NCBI GenBank assembly: GCA_020137815.1
Contig: CM035357.1
Coordinates: forward strand, 7,058,553-7,122,552
Length of the DNA stretch: 64,000 bases
From: Hormiphora californensis
Taxonomy: Eukaryota > Ctenophora > Tentaculata > Cydippida > Pleurobrachiidae
Reading direction: 5' to 3'
How positions within the stretch are numbered: position 1 is the first letter of the stretch; the number at the start of each line of letters is the position of its first letter. The notes below the pieces were generated by a model that was given only the letters and a program-made list of their open reading frames with translations, was not told where the DNA came from and did not search any database. Both the position numbers and the translations under genes were made by a program. Below, in pieces: positions 24,352-37,500 of this stretch.

Positions 24352-25732
24352 ATGGCGGGTACAGCAGTTGAGGTTGGGTTTACAGATAAACTAGAGAACC
24401 CCCTTCTCTTTTCCCCGGAATACTTTCCATCTAAAATTGGAGGACATCCCGCTTGGTTGAACCCATCAAATCTTCCACTTGTTCCTACGTGCCCTTATTG
24501 TTCTGATCCATTGATCTTCTTCGCTCAAATTTACGCAGGTTGGTCAGTAGTTAACTTAGATTTTACTAAGCAATCGAAAACATTCCTTGTTTCGTTTCAA
24601 CATGCTCCTATTCCAGGACTAGATCGGCCAGGTAACGGGTACCACAGGGCGATCTACCTGTTTTGCTGTAGGAGGGGATCATGTTATAAGGATGGCCAAC
24701 AACCTATCAAGGCATTCAGGAGCCAGATAGCAGCGGATAACCCCTACTACGGCCTACAAGATGTCCCAGAAGGTAAGAAGACAATTCTCCTGAAATTAAC
24801 AAGTATCGAGAAAGATGTTACCATCATCTATCTGATTCATTTTCTAAAACTTACCTCCCTTACTCAGGTGATGCGGATACCAATACAATTGGTGTAAATA
24901 AGAGCTTTGCCAAGAGTCACAATGGGCACATGGCTATTTGTGGTGTGTGTGGGTGCCGGGCCCCTCTCAAGTGCTCAAAGTGCCACCAAGGTAAGTGACA
25001 AGGAGAGTCACACTGTTATAACATCAATCTTATAGCCCTCAAATTTATTGAAGTGCATTCTTATCTCGCTGGTGTTGTACTCTGGCAGTGAAATCATTAC
25101 CATTTTCTAATCCAGTACAATCCCTCCCTACAGTTGCATACTGCAGTAAGCAGCACCAGAAGTTTGACTGGCAAGACCACAAGCACTCCTGTACCCCCTC
25201 CAAAACACTTCCCTTACCATCCTACCTTACCAAGAGCACCCTACTCTTCCGGGAATTCGATATCATGATCGAGCGAGAGAAGGAGCGGGAGAAGGAAAAC
25301 CTTTCTGAGGAGTTGCTGGCCAAGATAAAGGAGCAGAGTAGTGAGTATAGCACGATGACTGCTGCTGATGAGGAGAGTCTGACAAAGGAGTACGGTGTTG
25401 ATGGAGATCCTGTTTTTACAAAGTTCAAGGAGCGAGTTTCGAGAGATCCACAGCAGGTTCTCAGATACTCCCGACATGATACCCCACTCTGGCCCACTGC
25501 TGCTAATAGATGTGAGACGGTACCAGTGTGTGGGGTTTGTGGGGGAGAGAGGAGTTTTGAGGTTCAGTTCCTACCCACTCTGCTGTATGTACTGGATGTG
25601 GGTAAGGAGAGTGATGGTGTGGACTGGGCTAGTATTGTTGTGTGGACGTGTAGGGAGGACTGCGAGGTAGATGAGTATGTTGAGGAGTTCTGTTGGGTCC
25701 AACAGTACCCTGCTGAGACTAAAAGTAAATAG
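24352..25732 (+). CDS. PDCD2: Programmed cell death protein 2 (PDCD2), MYND zinc finger
   Basis: PDCD2 is a conserved chaperone of ribosomal protein uS5 (RPS2) and supports 40S assembly. Four exons, 24352-24538, 24617-24772, 24868-24990 and 25134-25732, join in phase to about 354 residues, close to the 344 of the human protein. The N-terminal half shows LGFTD-type sequence (VEVGFTDKLENPLL), KIGGHPAWLNP, a CPYC zinc pair, and the YHRAIYLFCCR block. The MYND finger spans exons 3-4 (CGVCGCRAPLKCSKCHQVAY, CSKQHQKFDWQDHKHSC; residues about 135-180) with all Cys/His ligands present. The C-terminal PDCD2_C domain includes QVLRYSRHDTPLW, VCGVCGGERSFEVQFLPTLL and WASIVVWTC. An acidic/Glu-rich linker lies between. 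A poly(A) signal AATAAA is at about 26075, so its 3' end meets the 3' end of PXK tail to tail. Confidence 0.97.
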
Positions 25733-26223
25733 AACACCTGACATCCTCCGTGGTGACTGGTGTGAGAGAGGGGCAAATGTGTTACTGAGGACATGTGCTG
25801 CTCTCACACCTTTTGAAAGTGGGGACCAATGGCGGAGGTGATTTGTTTTAATCATGTTTTTTTTTAAGTTATTCCTTTACACAGCCCCAACACCTTGTTT
25901 GTTTTACAGAATATTTGACACACCAAATCCGGGGCGTGGAGAGAGAGAGGGTCGAGTAGCATGGGGGAACCAAATCAATAGAATCATATTTAACAGTTGT
26001 CTGAAATTAAAAGTAACGTACAACATAATCACGTACATTGTCATAGTTTGATTTGATATAATCACACGGGTTTAAATAAAGTAAAACAACTTATATATAG
26101 ATTTCAGTTCTCATTAGATAATATGATAGATCTATTAAAATACAGCTATTAAACTAAAAACTAAGCGCTAAAAGTCTTTATGTCATATAAAACTTGACAA
26201 ATACAAATATAAATCGCTCTGTG

Positions 26224-29200
26224 TCATGATTTGTAGGTATAGTTTTTACCGAACAAGGTTATCTGGACATCTTCTATGTCTGAAAATTAGGTTACACTGA
26301 ATTAGTTACACACAATTAACAAGTAAAATTAGACATTTAGATAATAAGTGATTTAATAACAGTAACACAGCACAGAGCCTAATATTATTAGTAATACTCA
26401 CGGGGAAGTGGTGCTGCAGTAGTTCCACTCTCACTAGGTGCTGCAGCTGGTGCAGGAGGGGCCTGGAAATAATTTTAATATTTTGGAAACATTCGAGTTT
26501 TCCCAAATCCCACCAACCATCATACGCTCTAATTCTATTCCATTTGAAATCCAGTCCCTAATTTCCCACTACACAACTCCCACATTCTAATTCTGAGCCC
26601 CCTGACCAGTCTTTGTTTCCCATTCCCTAACTAAAATCTCTCCTAAAAAGTTTGAAACATGGTTGACCCGGGCCCTGGTGAATCCTGGGAAGACCTGGTT
26701 AGATTTCACACTACCAATGTAGAGACTCTACCCCTGCTACGAGACTCAACCTTCCTGGGCCCACCGTATAGTGTCAGTGTGGAGCGGTTAACTAGATTCC
26801 CTGGACCCCCCAACCCCTTCAGACTGGAAACCATTAGAAATCCAGTTACCGGGGAAATGCTTTACAGGTAAAAACAGGTCTAAGATTTTAAACTCATAAC
26901 AAAAATGCCCCCACTTGAGTTTTGTGAAATTGCCCACGGTCATAGCTCCAATCCCTGATGAGATTTCAAATTTGGAGGTTAGGAAGAACTCAACATTCAC
27001 TAACAGCTGTACTGTCACCAGAAAAGAAGTGACTGGAGAGGTGAAGGGTCTGAGTAAGAGTGCCCGGAGTTACACCTCTCGTAGGCCCACAGCAGATGGG
27101 GGAGCTAAGGGGTCCATAACTGCGACCCACTTCTGGGCTGGTGGACTGAGTGAGGATGAGAGTGAGGGAGAGGACCTGGATGAAGGGGTGAGTCTGTGGA
27201 AAAGAGATCAGTACAGGGAAGTGGTGATTGAAATCGGCCTAAAATTATTGTGTGACAATTTAATTTGTTGACATTTTTCACATCGGATTACTTTGTCCAC
27301 TGTATAAATCATTCTTCTCTCCCTACAACACCGCTGACCTCTTCAGGAAGACTTGAGGCTGGATCTGAACAACCTGAAGACCATCCCACCTGGGTTACCA
27401 AGAGGGGCCCAGTTTGGGGAAGAGATGGTGATTGGTCTGGACAACGAACCAGCTGACATTCAGGTACCTGGGTTGTCGAATAACAGTCCAGTTAGAGATT
27501 TTGCGACTGACGTTAGTTACAATGAAGCAGGCCCCTGCTGACACTGCTGACACTGCCGCGCGCGCTACTTTACATGCAATTCACATCGAAAACCCTGCTA
27601 GTCAACGAAGATTTGGCGCGCACAGGGACTGTCCCAGCTTGCGCCAGTTGCAGACTGGAGGCTGGCGCCAGAAACTGGAGCCAGCCTCCAATCTGCAACT
27701 GGAGCGTAAGGGAGGGTAGCGGGGTTTTGAAGCTGTTTTAATGGTCCTACCATCTTGTTTTTAAATTACTCGAACTAAACTCGAGGTGCTTAGGAGCGTG
27801 GTAGCTTATTATAATATCACCCAAACCATGTCTACAGGAGCTGATAAAGAAGTTAGATCAGGCTGCGAAGGAAGAGGAGGAAGCAGGGAGGGAGAAACAG
27901 AGGAAGATATCAACAAGACTAGAACTCAACGAAGAAGAAGAAGAGGAGGAACAGAAAGTGAGGTAACAAAGTCTTTGTAAATTAGGGTGAAAATATGATA
28001 CCAAAGGAAACAAGTTAGTTCAAGTACCTCAACTCCTGTCAAAATATGATATACAGATACTGACAGTTATGGCGTCTGGTGTTTCATGATATTTCATAGT
28101 CGTGTTATAAGCTGCTTATTCACTGATCAATTTCAGATACAAATGGGCGGTAACCCTGGATTCTGAGAGTGCTGTTCCTGAGTTTGATACCCAAATTGTA
28201 AACTTGGCATACGAGTTTCCATTTACCCTAGATTCCTTCCAGAAACAGGTTAATTTCTGAGATCTGTTAACCAATTTATTTTCCATCAATAAAACAAGCT
28301 GACTGAGTGCTCAGCTGCTGACTGCTACTAACACACTCTCTCTAAACAGGCAGTACTAAAACTCCACTCCCACGACAATGTAATGGTAGCAGCCCACACA
28401 AGTGCCGGTAAGACAGTGGTTGCAGAATATGCTATAGCACTGTCCAAACATCACATGACCAAAGTTATCTACACCTCACCTATCAAGGCGTTATCCAACC
28501 AGAAATTCAGGTGAATACCCCCCTACCGTCTCCCTGCTGAAAACTGGTCGAGTTTTTAGTTAAAATTTCGTAACCAATCGATTTCTTTGGTGTAATCTGT
28601 GTGATATTTGTTAAAATGGTTTACATAACGAATATTATCAGTCAGTTACTGAGTTCAAATATATCTGTTATTATCAATTCCCTCTCTACCACACAGAGAC
28701 TTCAAGGAAAAGTTTGGTGATGTCGGTCTACTAACGGGGGACATCCAGATTAACACGACAGCCCAGTGTCTGATAATGACTACTGAAATTCTGAGGAGTA
28801 TGCTGTATAATGGTTCAGATATTACTCGGGATTTAGAGTGGGTCATATTTGATGAGGTCAGTTTCATTAACTTCATTAAAAATGGATGTATACAGTTAAT
28901 AGTGGTAGTACTTAGAAGTTCCCTAAAAAATGTTGATTTTGATGCATTGAGCACTCCCCTAGTTGTTCTCTCCATCTTATTAAAATGTTTCTCCGTGGAG
29001 AAAAGAAGCTGGTGTATCACCATGTGTTATTCCAGTGATTCCCCTTCCAAACAGTAACGAGTGTGAGAACAGGGTACAGAGAAGAGCAACTCTTTTGTGC
29101 CTTACTATTCCACACTTACAATTCATATCAACATTTTGATCCTCCTAATCCATCGTGACCTCAATACCTTCTAAACCATAACACCCCCTGTCCCAGTCAC

Positions 29201-31522
29201 CCCCCCCCCCCCCCCCAGGCCCCCACCCCAGATCCAACACCCCCTACAGGTGCACTATATCAATAACGAAGATAGGGGTGTGGTGTGGGAGGAGGTGCTG
29301 ATCATGCTACCGGAACATGTATCAGTCATCCTCCTATCTGCTACAGTAGCCAATGTTACAGACTTTGCAGAATGGGTTGGTGAGTTTTAGAGTCTCAGTG
29401 ATTGATTGTGTGTGAGGTCATTAAACTTTGCTTGCCCCATCTTCCTGCAACCTCTCCTATACCCCCTGCTACTATCCAGTTGAACAGCACTTGATTACAG
29501 GAAACACTAAAAAGAAGAATGTGTATGTTGTTAAAACCATGAAGCGGCCCGTACCTCTGGAACACTTTCTGTATACCGGGAGCAACAAGAAAACTTGTAA
29601 AGAGTTGTATAAAATTGTAGCTGCTGGCAAGAAGACTTTTATTCCTGAGGGGTATAAGAAGGCAAAGGTGAGAGTGATATATACGAAGAAAAGGAGGGCT
29701 GGGACAACGAATTAATTTTGAACATGAAAATGGCTGAATTTAGAAATTTAGAGAAAGAATTGAAAATGAAAATCCCCAGGTATCACTTGAAACAAAGAAA
29801 GGGAAATCAGGTGGAGGTAGACCAAATACAACAACTGATCGGAACACAATCTCCTCTCTAATCCACATGTTGGACCAAGGAATTCCTCCTTCCCGCTGTT
29901 GTGTTCATGTTCAGCAAAAAGAGAATCCGGGAATTAGTCGAGGGACTCAACTCACTTGATCTCACTGTGAGTAATTTCCTTATAGCAAAGGATCTGTGAG
30001 TTAGGGATATATCCTTTCCCCTAACTAGGGTTAGAAATAGCTCGGATTGGGAACAAATCTAACCCCTGCTCTCTCCCTATCCAAGACGGCAAAAGAAAAG
30101 AACCAGATCCGAGACTTTACTGGGAAGTGTGTGTCTCGTCTAAAGGCCCCTGACCAGATACTCCCACAAATACAGTTCCTCAGAGATCTCATGGAACGAG
30201 GTATGATTATCTCATACCATCTCAATTCGACCTATCTATCACACACTTCCACCTTCTAATTTCTATCTTCTTCCCCAGATCATCTTCACAATCTCTCCCA
30301 TTTCCTCTTCTCTCCACAATATTAATTATTTTCGCTGGGAGTTCTACATCCTGCCTCCCTCTTCTGAAGGTGGTTCACCTCTCTCCATCTCTCCCCCAGG
30401 TATTGCGGTTCACCACTCGGGTGTGCTGCCCCTTATGAAGGAAACTACAGAGCTCCTCTTTGAGAGAGGTCTGATAAAGGTCCTGTTTGCCACTGAAACC
30501 TTTGCTATGGGGATCAACATGCCAACTAGGACTGTGGTGTTTGATCAGATCAACAAGTGGGACGGTGGTGGTATAAGGTGAGTGGGGATCTCTTTTTTAG
30601 CTTTATCTCGATCTAGATTTTCCGTTTTGCAATGGGCTTTGCAATCTAATCTGAAATTTAATTAAATCCTGTTAACTCAGTGACGATTCTGAGGAAGAAC
30701 TCGCTCCCAGGCCAGTTTGTTCTCAAAACTTTTTTGTTGTGCGTCAAATCCAACATGTTTTAGAGAACCGAATTGATTCAGTAGTCTTTGATACAGTGCA
30801 TTTGCCTTGCTAATGCACATTTCAATATGATTTTGTTACTATCGTGGAAAATGGAAAGGAGTTTAGATATTCTATCCGTACAGAACATTTCGAGTTGGCC
30901 GTGCGACCAGAATCTTTATAATTATTATTATTTTTAGGCCCCTCCAAACGAGTGAGTACATCCAGATGGCAGGTAGGGCGGGAAGAAGAGGAAAGGATGA
31001 GACGGGCACTGTGATTATCCTCTGCAAGGGAAAAGTTCCTGATTCGATAGAGTTGGAATCAATGGTCCTGGTAGGTACTAAACTAAATGATTATCATTTG
31101 CTAGTGACATTAAACCGACCTAAAACCCTCTCGAAGCAACTTCTCCCAGTCTCTGTCACACTTTTGACATCAGAAGTGTCCTCTATGCAGTAACGCGCGG
31201 AACCACCACAGTAGCAGTCTGCGCGCGGACACAATACACTCCCTCTGAAACTCTCGAGATTCACACGCGACTCACATGTGAACCTCGAGACCTTCTACCT
31301 CACCATCTCAACTCACCTCACTCCTCAAATTAGATTATTCGTTATTTCAGGGGAAATCAGACGACCTCTCATCTCGGTTTAAACCAACATACAACATGAT
31401 TCTAAGTGTAATGAAAGGAAACGATTTGAGAGTTGAAGATATGTTGAAACGAAGCTTCGCAGAATATGAAGGGCAGGTGAGGTTTTACTCTCTATCTCCC
31501 GCTGTGTGTGTCTCTTTCTCAC

Positions 31523-31577
<55 letters not shown>

Positions 31578-34500
31578 ATCTCGCTCTCTCACTCAGGTGG
31601 AGTCTAGGGACTATAAGAAAGAGCGAAAGCAGCTAGAAAAGAAGCTAACTTCAATGCACCCTGTAGAGTGCATGGTGTGTTCAGATCTTCCTGGCATGTA
31701 CAATAAGGCTCTTGTTATGGTAGGTCCCTGATTTTCTATCTATCCGAAGGTTTAATCGGATATCCCCTCTAAAACCCCTTGTTTGTTGCGTCTGGAGGAT
31801 GACCTAAAACCCCTTTATTCTTTATTCTTGGCAAAAATTCATTATGAAACCATCAACTCCCCCTTCCTCACAGCTAGAACTGGAGATCAAGTGGCGTAAC
31901 TCCGTGCTAAACACACCCCGGGTAGGGAAACTAATAACCCCTGGTAGATGCGTCATGGTCAGTACTACCCAGTTCCCGTTCCATGTTGCGGTTGTGGTCC
32001 CTAGTGCTACATCAAGTAGTGGAGGAGGGGAGATGTACAGTGTGGTGGTGGTTCATGAGGGGGGAGGGTGGAATAGTGGAATTGCAGTGGAGAATCCAGG
32101 TATGAAATAAAGGAAGAGATAAAGAGACGTTGTTTGCAGTATTCCCAATGAACTTTAATCGGTGAATTCAGATCTCTGAAAATATTCCTAATCCATTGTT
32201 TTGCAGATACAGAAAGATGGGAAAGACAGGTCAACTCAGTTCTCTCCTCGCCTGGTGTTATGCAGCACACATTGGCAAACTTCCATTTCCCCTCTGAGAA
32301 CCCCACATTCACCCCTCTAACCGTTAATACTGGGCAAATTGCCAGCATTCTTAATGAAAAGGTAGGTGTGCTGTACCTTTCGTAATCATGGTATTGGTAA
32401 TCTTGTTCAGAGCGTGTCAGCATGAACTCTGAAGAAAAGTCGATTGAAGACAGTAATTCAGGCACCAGTGACCAGTCTTCAGGTATTACATATTATATCT
32501 CTGGAAGCTGATAACAATACCCTCCCCAGGTGACTCAAGACATGGAGGCGATTAGAAAGAGTTTGATGAAGCAGAAGTACAGTCCCCACAACTGGGATAG
32601 TACCTTCCTGGATATCCTTGTACGGGAGGTTCTACAGGTAATAATGGGGTCCACTTATACAACATGTTTCTCAGTAATTCTCATCGACTAAACGGTTCAG
32701 TGATGGGAAGTGAAACCTGGATGTGTTACCGCTAGGTGGACCTAACCATGCCCCCTCCCTCCCTCATATGACCTCACTCTCATCTAAAATTATGTTTATT
32801 TCAGAAGCGGAAACTAACAGAGGTGAATTATGACATCAAAGATTTGGAGCTGGTTGAGTTACAAAAGAAGATGGAACGGCAGAGAGGTGCCCTGGGGAAG
32901 TTTAGTGTGAGCTGTCTACACTTCACCGATCACTTCCGACAAACTGGGTTAGTAATACACCAAATCTGATACTGATAGAGAGGATAGAACTGACATTATT
33001 TAGAAGGGGGTTGAAGTTAAAGCTAAAGAAGGAACACTGTTCCTGGAACAGCCACCAATCACACCTCTTTTTGCAGACAAATGGAGTTCACTCGACAGGA
33101 GATAGAGAGACTCACATACCGGCTAAGTGATCAATCACTACACTTCCTCCCTGAATTCCAAACTCGTGTCAGGGTACTCCGACGTCTGGGATATCTTCGA
33201 GAAAATGATCAACTAAAACTAAAGGGTATGAAACGTCCCAATGTTGTGACTCATATAATCTCATAGTATGAGATTAAGATAGCACGCCTGGGTATCTATG
33301 ATCCTGCTAATTTAACACATCCTCCTTCCTCTCTATAACAGGCAAGGCAGCGTGTGCTATGAGTACCTCAGAGCTAGTTATTACTGAGTTGGTATTCGAT
33401 AACTTCTTCAAAGATCTTGAAGTGGAAGCCATTGTTGCAATTCTCTCTTGCATGGTAAGGCACGTGTTCTAGAAGACATTATTGTAGAGCAGCCCTCTCG
33501 GCTTTATATATTGATCCCGACCGGCGACCGGGGAGCATCACAATTTGTCGTACTATGGTGGTACTTCAGAAGTTTTCTGCTTTATGCTTTCCACAATCTA
33601 CGCGTTCACTAAATTTAGCCCCCAAGAAATTACGTTATCGTAGAGAAATATTCTCGTTCTCCATCACCCATTTTCTCGATTGTTCCTCTTAGTTTCCTAT
33701 GATCCAAACACCCAACCTTCCCTCCCAGGTGTTCCAACAGAAAAATGTACAGTGTGAACCTGAGTGGACAGAGCAGCTTCTAAACGCTAAAACACGCTTC
33801 TTAAACCTGGCCAAAAGGTGATAAGGGGCAATTTAATAGCACTATATATTGACCCATGGTGTAATACAACAAATGATAGTAAAGTTGGGTTGGGGTCTTG
33901 CTTGTGTATTCTAAACTACCATGAACGTCGAACTGCAACTGATAAACTCAACAATTTCCGGACCCACTACCCTTATTAATCGTTCATCTCACCTTCAGGA
34001 TAGTAGAGGCGGAAGTACAAGAAGGCCTCATGAAAAGTGACGCTGAATTCGAACAAGAATTCAAGTAAGTGACTAATATGAAGTAAAGAGTGCTCATTGC
34101 TCAACTAATCGATATGAGTTTAGAGTTAATAATAGAGTTATAATACCAAACGATAACTGTATTCTGAAACGTATCCCCAACCGCGGAGATTGTATACCAA
34201 CCAAAACATTAATTTCACAATTATGTCACACTTCATACTTCATTGTTGCATTTCTCTTGTTCTCCGTTCTCGTTTCACATTGTTGCACATCAAGAGTCAA
34301 CCACCCACAACTCACACTCAAACTACAATCATCATCACGTAACATGGGTATTTGTTACCACCCAACCGCCCCTCATTCTGTGTTCACTAGTTCCCTTCTA
34401 AATAGCGAGATTGTCGTCATCTGACAATTTGGCATGTCTGTCATGTCAATCATGCTGTCGAGATTTGAGAGGGATGTGTGCCACACTGTGTGGTGTGTCA

Positions 34501-37500
34501 CACAATGCACCGCCACTGCCAGACAGGGTAACTGAGTAACCAACCAACCACCCCTTATAGTAATATTCACCACTTTCAAGTTCATCACTGTGTGTTCACT
34601 AGTTTCCTTCAACACTGTGTTAACAGGTTTGGAGCGGTGGAAGTGGTATACAAGTGGGCCAAGGGGGAGCAGTTCTCCAAAATCATGGAGTGTACAGATG
34701 TGGACGAGGGAACTATTGTCAGGTCAGTAACTGGGGTATCCGGGGTGTTGTACTACAACTTTTAGAGCAAGTGGTGGGGAGGTGGTGGTTTTTAGTTGAA
34801 ATGCCCTGTTTATTGGTTTGGTTTGGTTTGGTTTGGTTTGGTAGTACTACGGTATAGCCACTGAGCAGCAAGCTACTGTCGGCACCGTTATAATAATAAT
34901 AGGTAATAATATGGAAAGACACGGAGGAAGACTCAGATGTTCAGTACCATCGTTTTGCCTAGCCTCCGGATATAATAAGAGATTTTGAAAAGTGTAAGAT
35001 TTCAGCGTGAGATTGGGAAGAGGGTCAGAACTATGGAAGGGATTTTGGCTGGCTCTAGATCCCTATATCCTGGGGAGTAGAACGGGATACCGGCCAGTGG
35101 TCACGACCGACTGCAGACGACCGTCTGAGCCGACCGACACGGATACGTGTGTAGGAGCACGTGAAGCAATTAAAGAAAGTATATAGTACTTAATAAACCT
35201 AGACATGTAAACATGTAACTTAACAATCATGCTGAATAAAAGGGTAATAAGAGCCTTCCCCGAAGGGAAAAGATTGCAGTCATAATGTCTGTTACCGGGT
35301 CTGTCCCCAACCCTCTCGATCTCTCAATTCTCAACCTCCCTGCTCGATCTCAATTCCCCCGCTCAAACTCCCTGCTCAATCTCCAGCTTGGGTATGTATA
35401 TAAAATATAGTAGACATATATGTATAATTGGTAATATGTAGGGGTATAAAGAAATGGGTAGAATATATAGGTATAAAACGGAATGAATAGGTCAATTGTT
35501 TATTGGTTGAGGAGAGATTCTTTCTTTTGTGTTGCACAATTATAAATTGCAGTGGCCCTATAATAGTTAGTGCGAGCCAAAGCCCCTTAGACAGTAATTA
35601 TAATTACCAACTGGGATCAAGAGAGAACCTGGAAAGCAGCGGGGGGGGTGCAGGGACATGAGGGCGGGGAATGAGTGAGAGAGTCGTTAACTTCCAGTTC
35701 CCCTCTTACAGTTACTTCCTCTGAGGAAGTTCCTCATGTAAATTGTAACAATACCCACATACTACACAGAGAGAGATACCCAGGGAGGGCCATGCTGACT
35801 AGACTGATTGATATCCCTTTTGTCGAGCGACCCCTTACTCAACCCACCCCCCCCCCCCCCCACCAGGTGTATAACAAGGCTGGACGAAGTGCTGAGGTGT
35901 ATCAAAGATGTCTCCAAGATAGTGGGAGATGTTGATTTTGGAGAGAAGATGGACCGTGCATCCAAATCTATCAGAAGGGACATTGTATTTGCAGCTAGTC
36001 TCTACGTTCAGTGACACTTATTATTGAAAATTCAGATTCGGACATCTTTTTATTCTGTTTTTGTGATGATGAAAAAGGGAATTTTGTTGGATATTTGAGA
36101 ATGTGAAACATAATATTTAAGGAAGTGACAAAGCTTTGCAAAGCCCGGATGTATAGACTGAGATATGTGTACTGTTTTTAATTTGTTTACGCTCTGAGTG
36201 GGTAGATATGTCGTTTTGATTGGATCTCTAATTGGGCGCTAATTGGATAATTAGGAGGGACCCTGACGGGACCACTAATTGAGGGGGAGAGAGTGATACG
36301 TAACACTGACAACTTCCGCCTCTCTACGTAGAATAATGTCAAGAATGGGACCCTCTCATAACCCCTCTTGTTTCTGTCTGCTGTCAGAGCATTGAACCGC
36401 GGTCAGACCATTGATCTGACAGTATTCAGTTCACTGTGCTTTTGGTTATGTTTGCATGCTCACCTTTACCATCATTTGTTTCGAACCTGCTGTTTTTGTT
36501 TCCTAAACCACCATGTCCTTCCCTGGATGACAGTCCCTCCCCTAAAACATATCCGTCCCCAAGTCCCCCTCCACCTAGTACACAACATCCACCCCTTACT
36601 CAACAACCCAAACCCGATCCCCACAACTCGTGTTGTGTATAACACAACTCATGTCACATACCTTGGGGGCTGCTGGTGCAGTAGGTGCCTGTGGTGCTCC
36701 ACCCACTGGTGCTGCAGCAGTTGGTGTCACAGTAACATTATTGTTCCTATCCTTTGCCGAGCTCCGTTTCCTTCTCATTTTGGATCTCTTCTCGTCTGTC
36801 ATTGCTCTCTGCGCCAGAGAGTGCCTCTTCGCTAGCTCAACCTGAACAACAGAGTGTCAGTTTGGGGGATTGTATCGGTGTGCTAATTTTCCTGCTAATC
36901 TCATCCTTCACTCATTGATTGTATAGGTGTTCCAAACCATTGTCATCCTATAGCATCTGTGTAGCGTGCCCGTCCTTTTAGTCTTACAAGCGGATTCTTA
37001 GAATCATTTATAATACCCCAATATCTTTCTCGGTAGCCCCCTCTCTCATCATCTCACCGCTCCCCTCCCAATGAGAGAGTGTCGACACTCTCTCATTGAG
37101 ATGACATCGTGTGTGCAAAGGAAAGCGAGAGAAGCTACAGAGTGAGAGAAAGTGGTTTGCAGTAGCTAATAGCACACACACAGTAGTACCGCAACACTCT
37201 ATTCTTCCGCTATGGTCACGTGGTTTCCTGGCATGTCACGTGACGTCAACACGTGGTTTCCTAGGAACCCATGTGACGCGCGCACGTGCAATGTCACGTG
37301 ACCCATCACGTGATCTCAATTTACACTCTTTACAGGGGGTGAGAAGTCCCTCTCTCTCACTTCCTTCCTCCCCCTCCATTCTCAAATTGGTTTCCCTCTT
37401 CCTCTCTGCTGATATATACAGCCGCGACAAGAGGGAGAGAGATTCATGTACAGGTGGCTAATCTATCCCGCCGTCTATAGGAGGATGTCACGTGATCTGA

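Noticed and set aside
25222-25855. Several minus-strand ORFs of 76-94 codons
   Set aside because: Antisense shadows of PDCD2 exon 4.
32007-32465. 152-codon minus-strand ORF
   Set aside because: It is antisense to SKIC2 exons 16-17, which are conserved on the plus strand.
34930-35270. Possible retroelement remnant in the last SKIC2 intron
   Set aside because: Some frames look protein-like for 20-30 codons but stops are frequent and no known motif could be identified.
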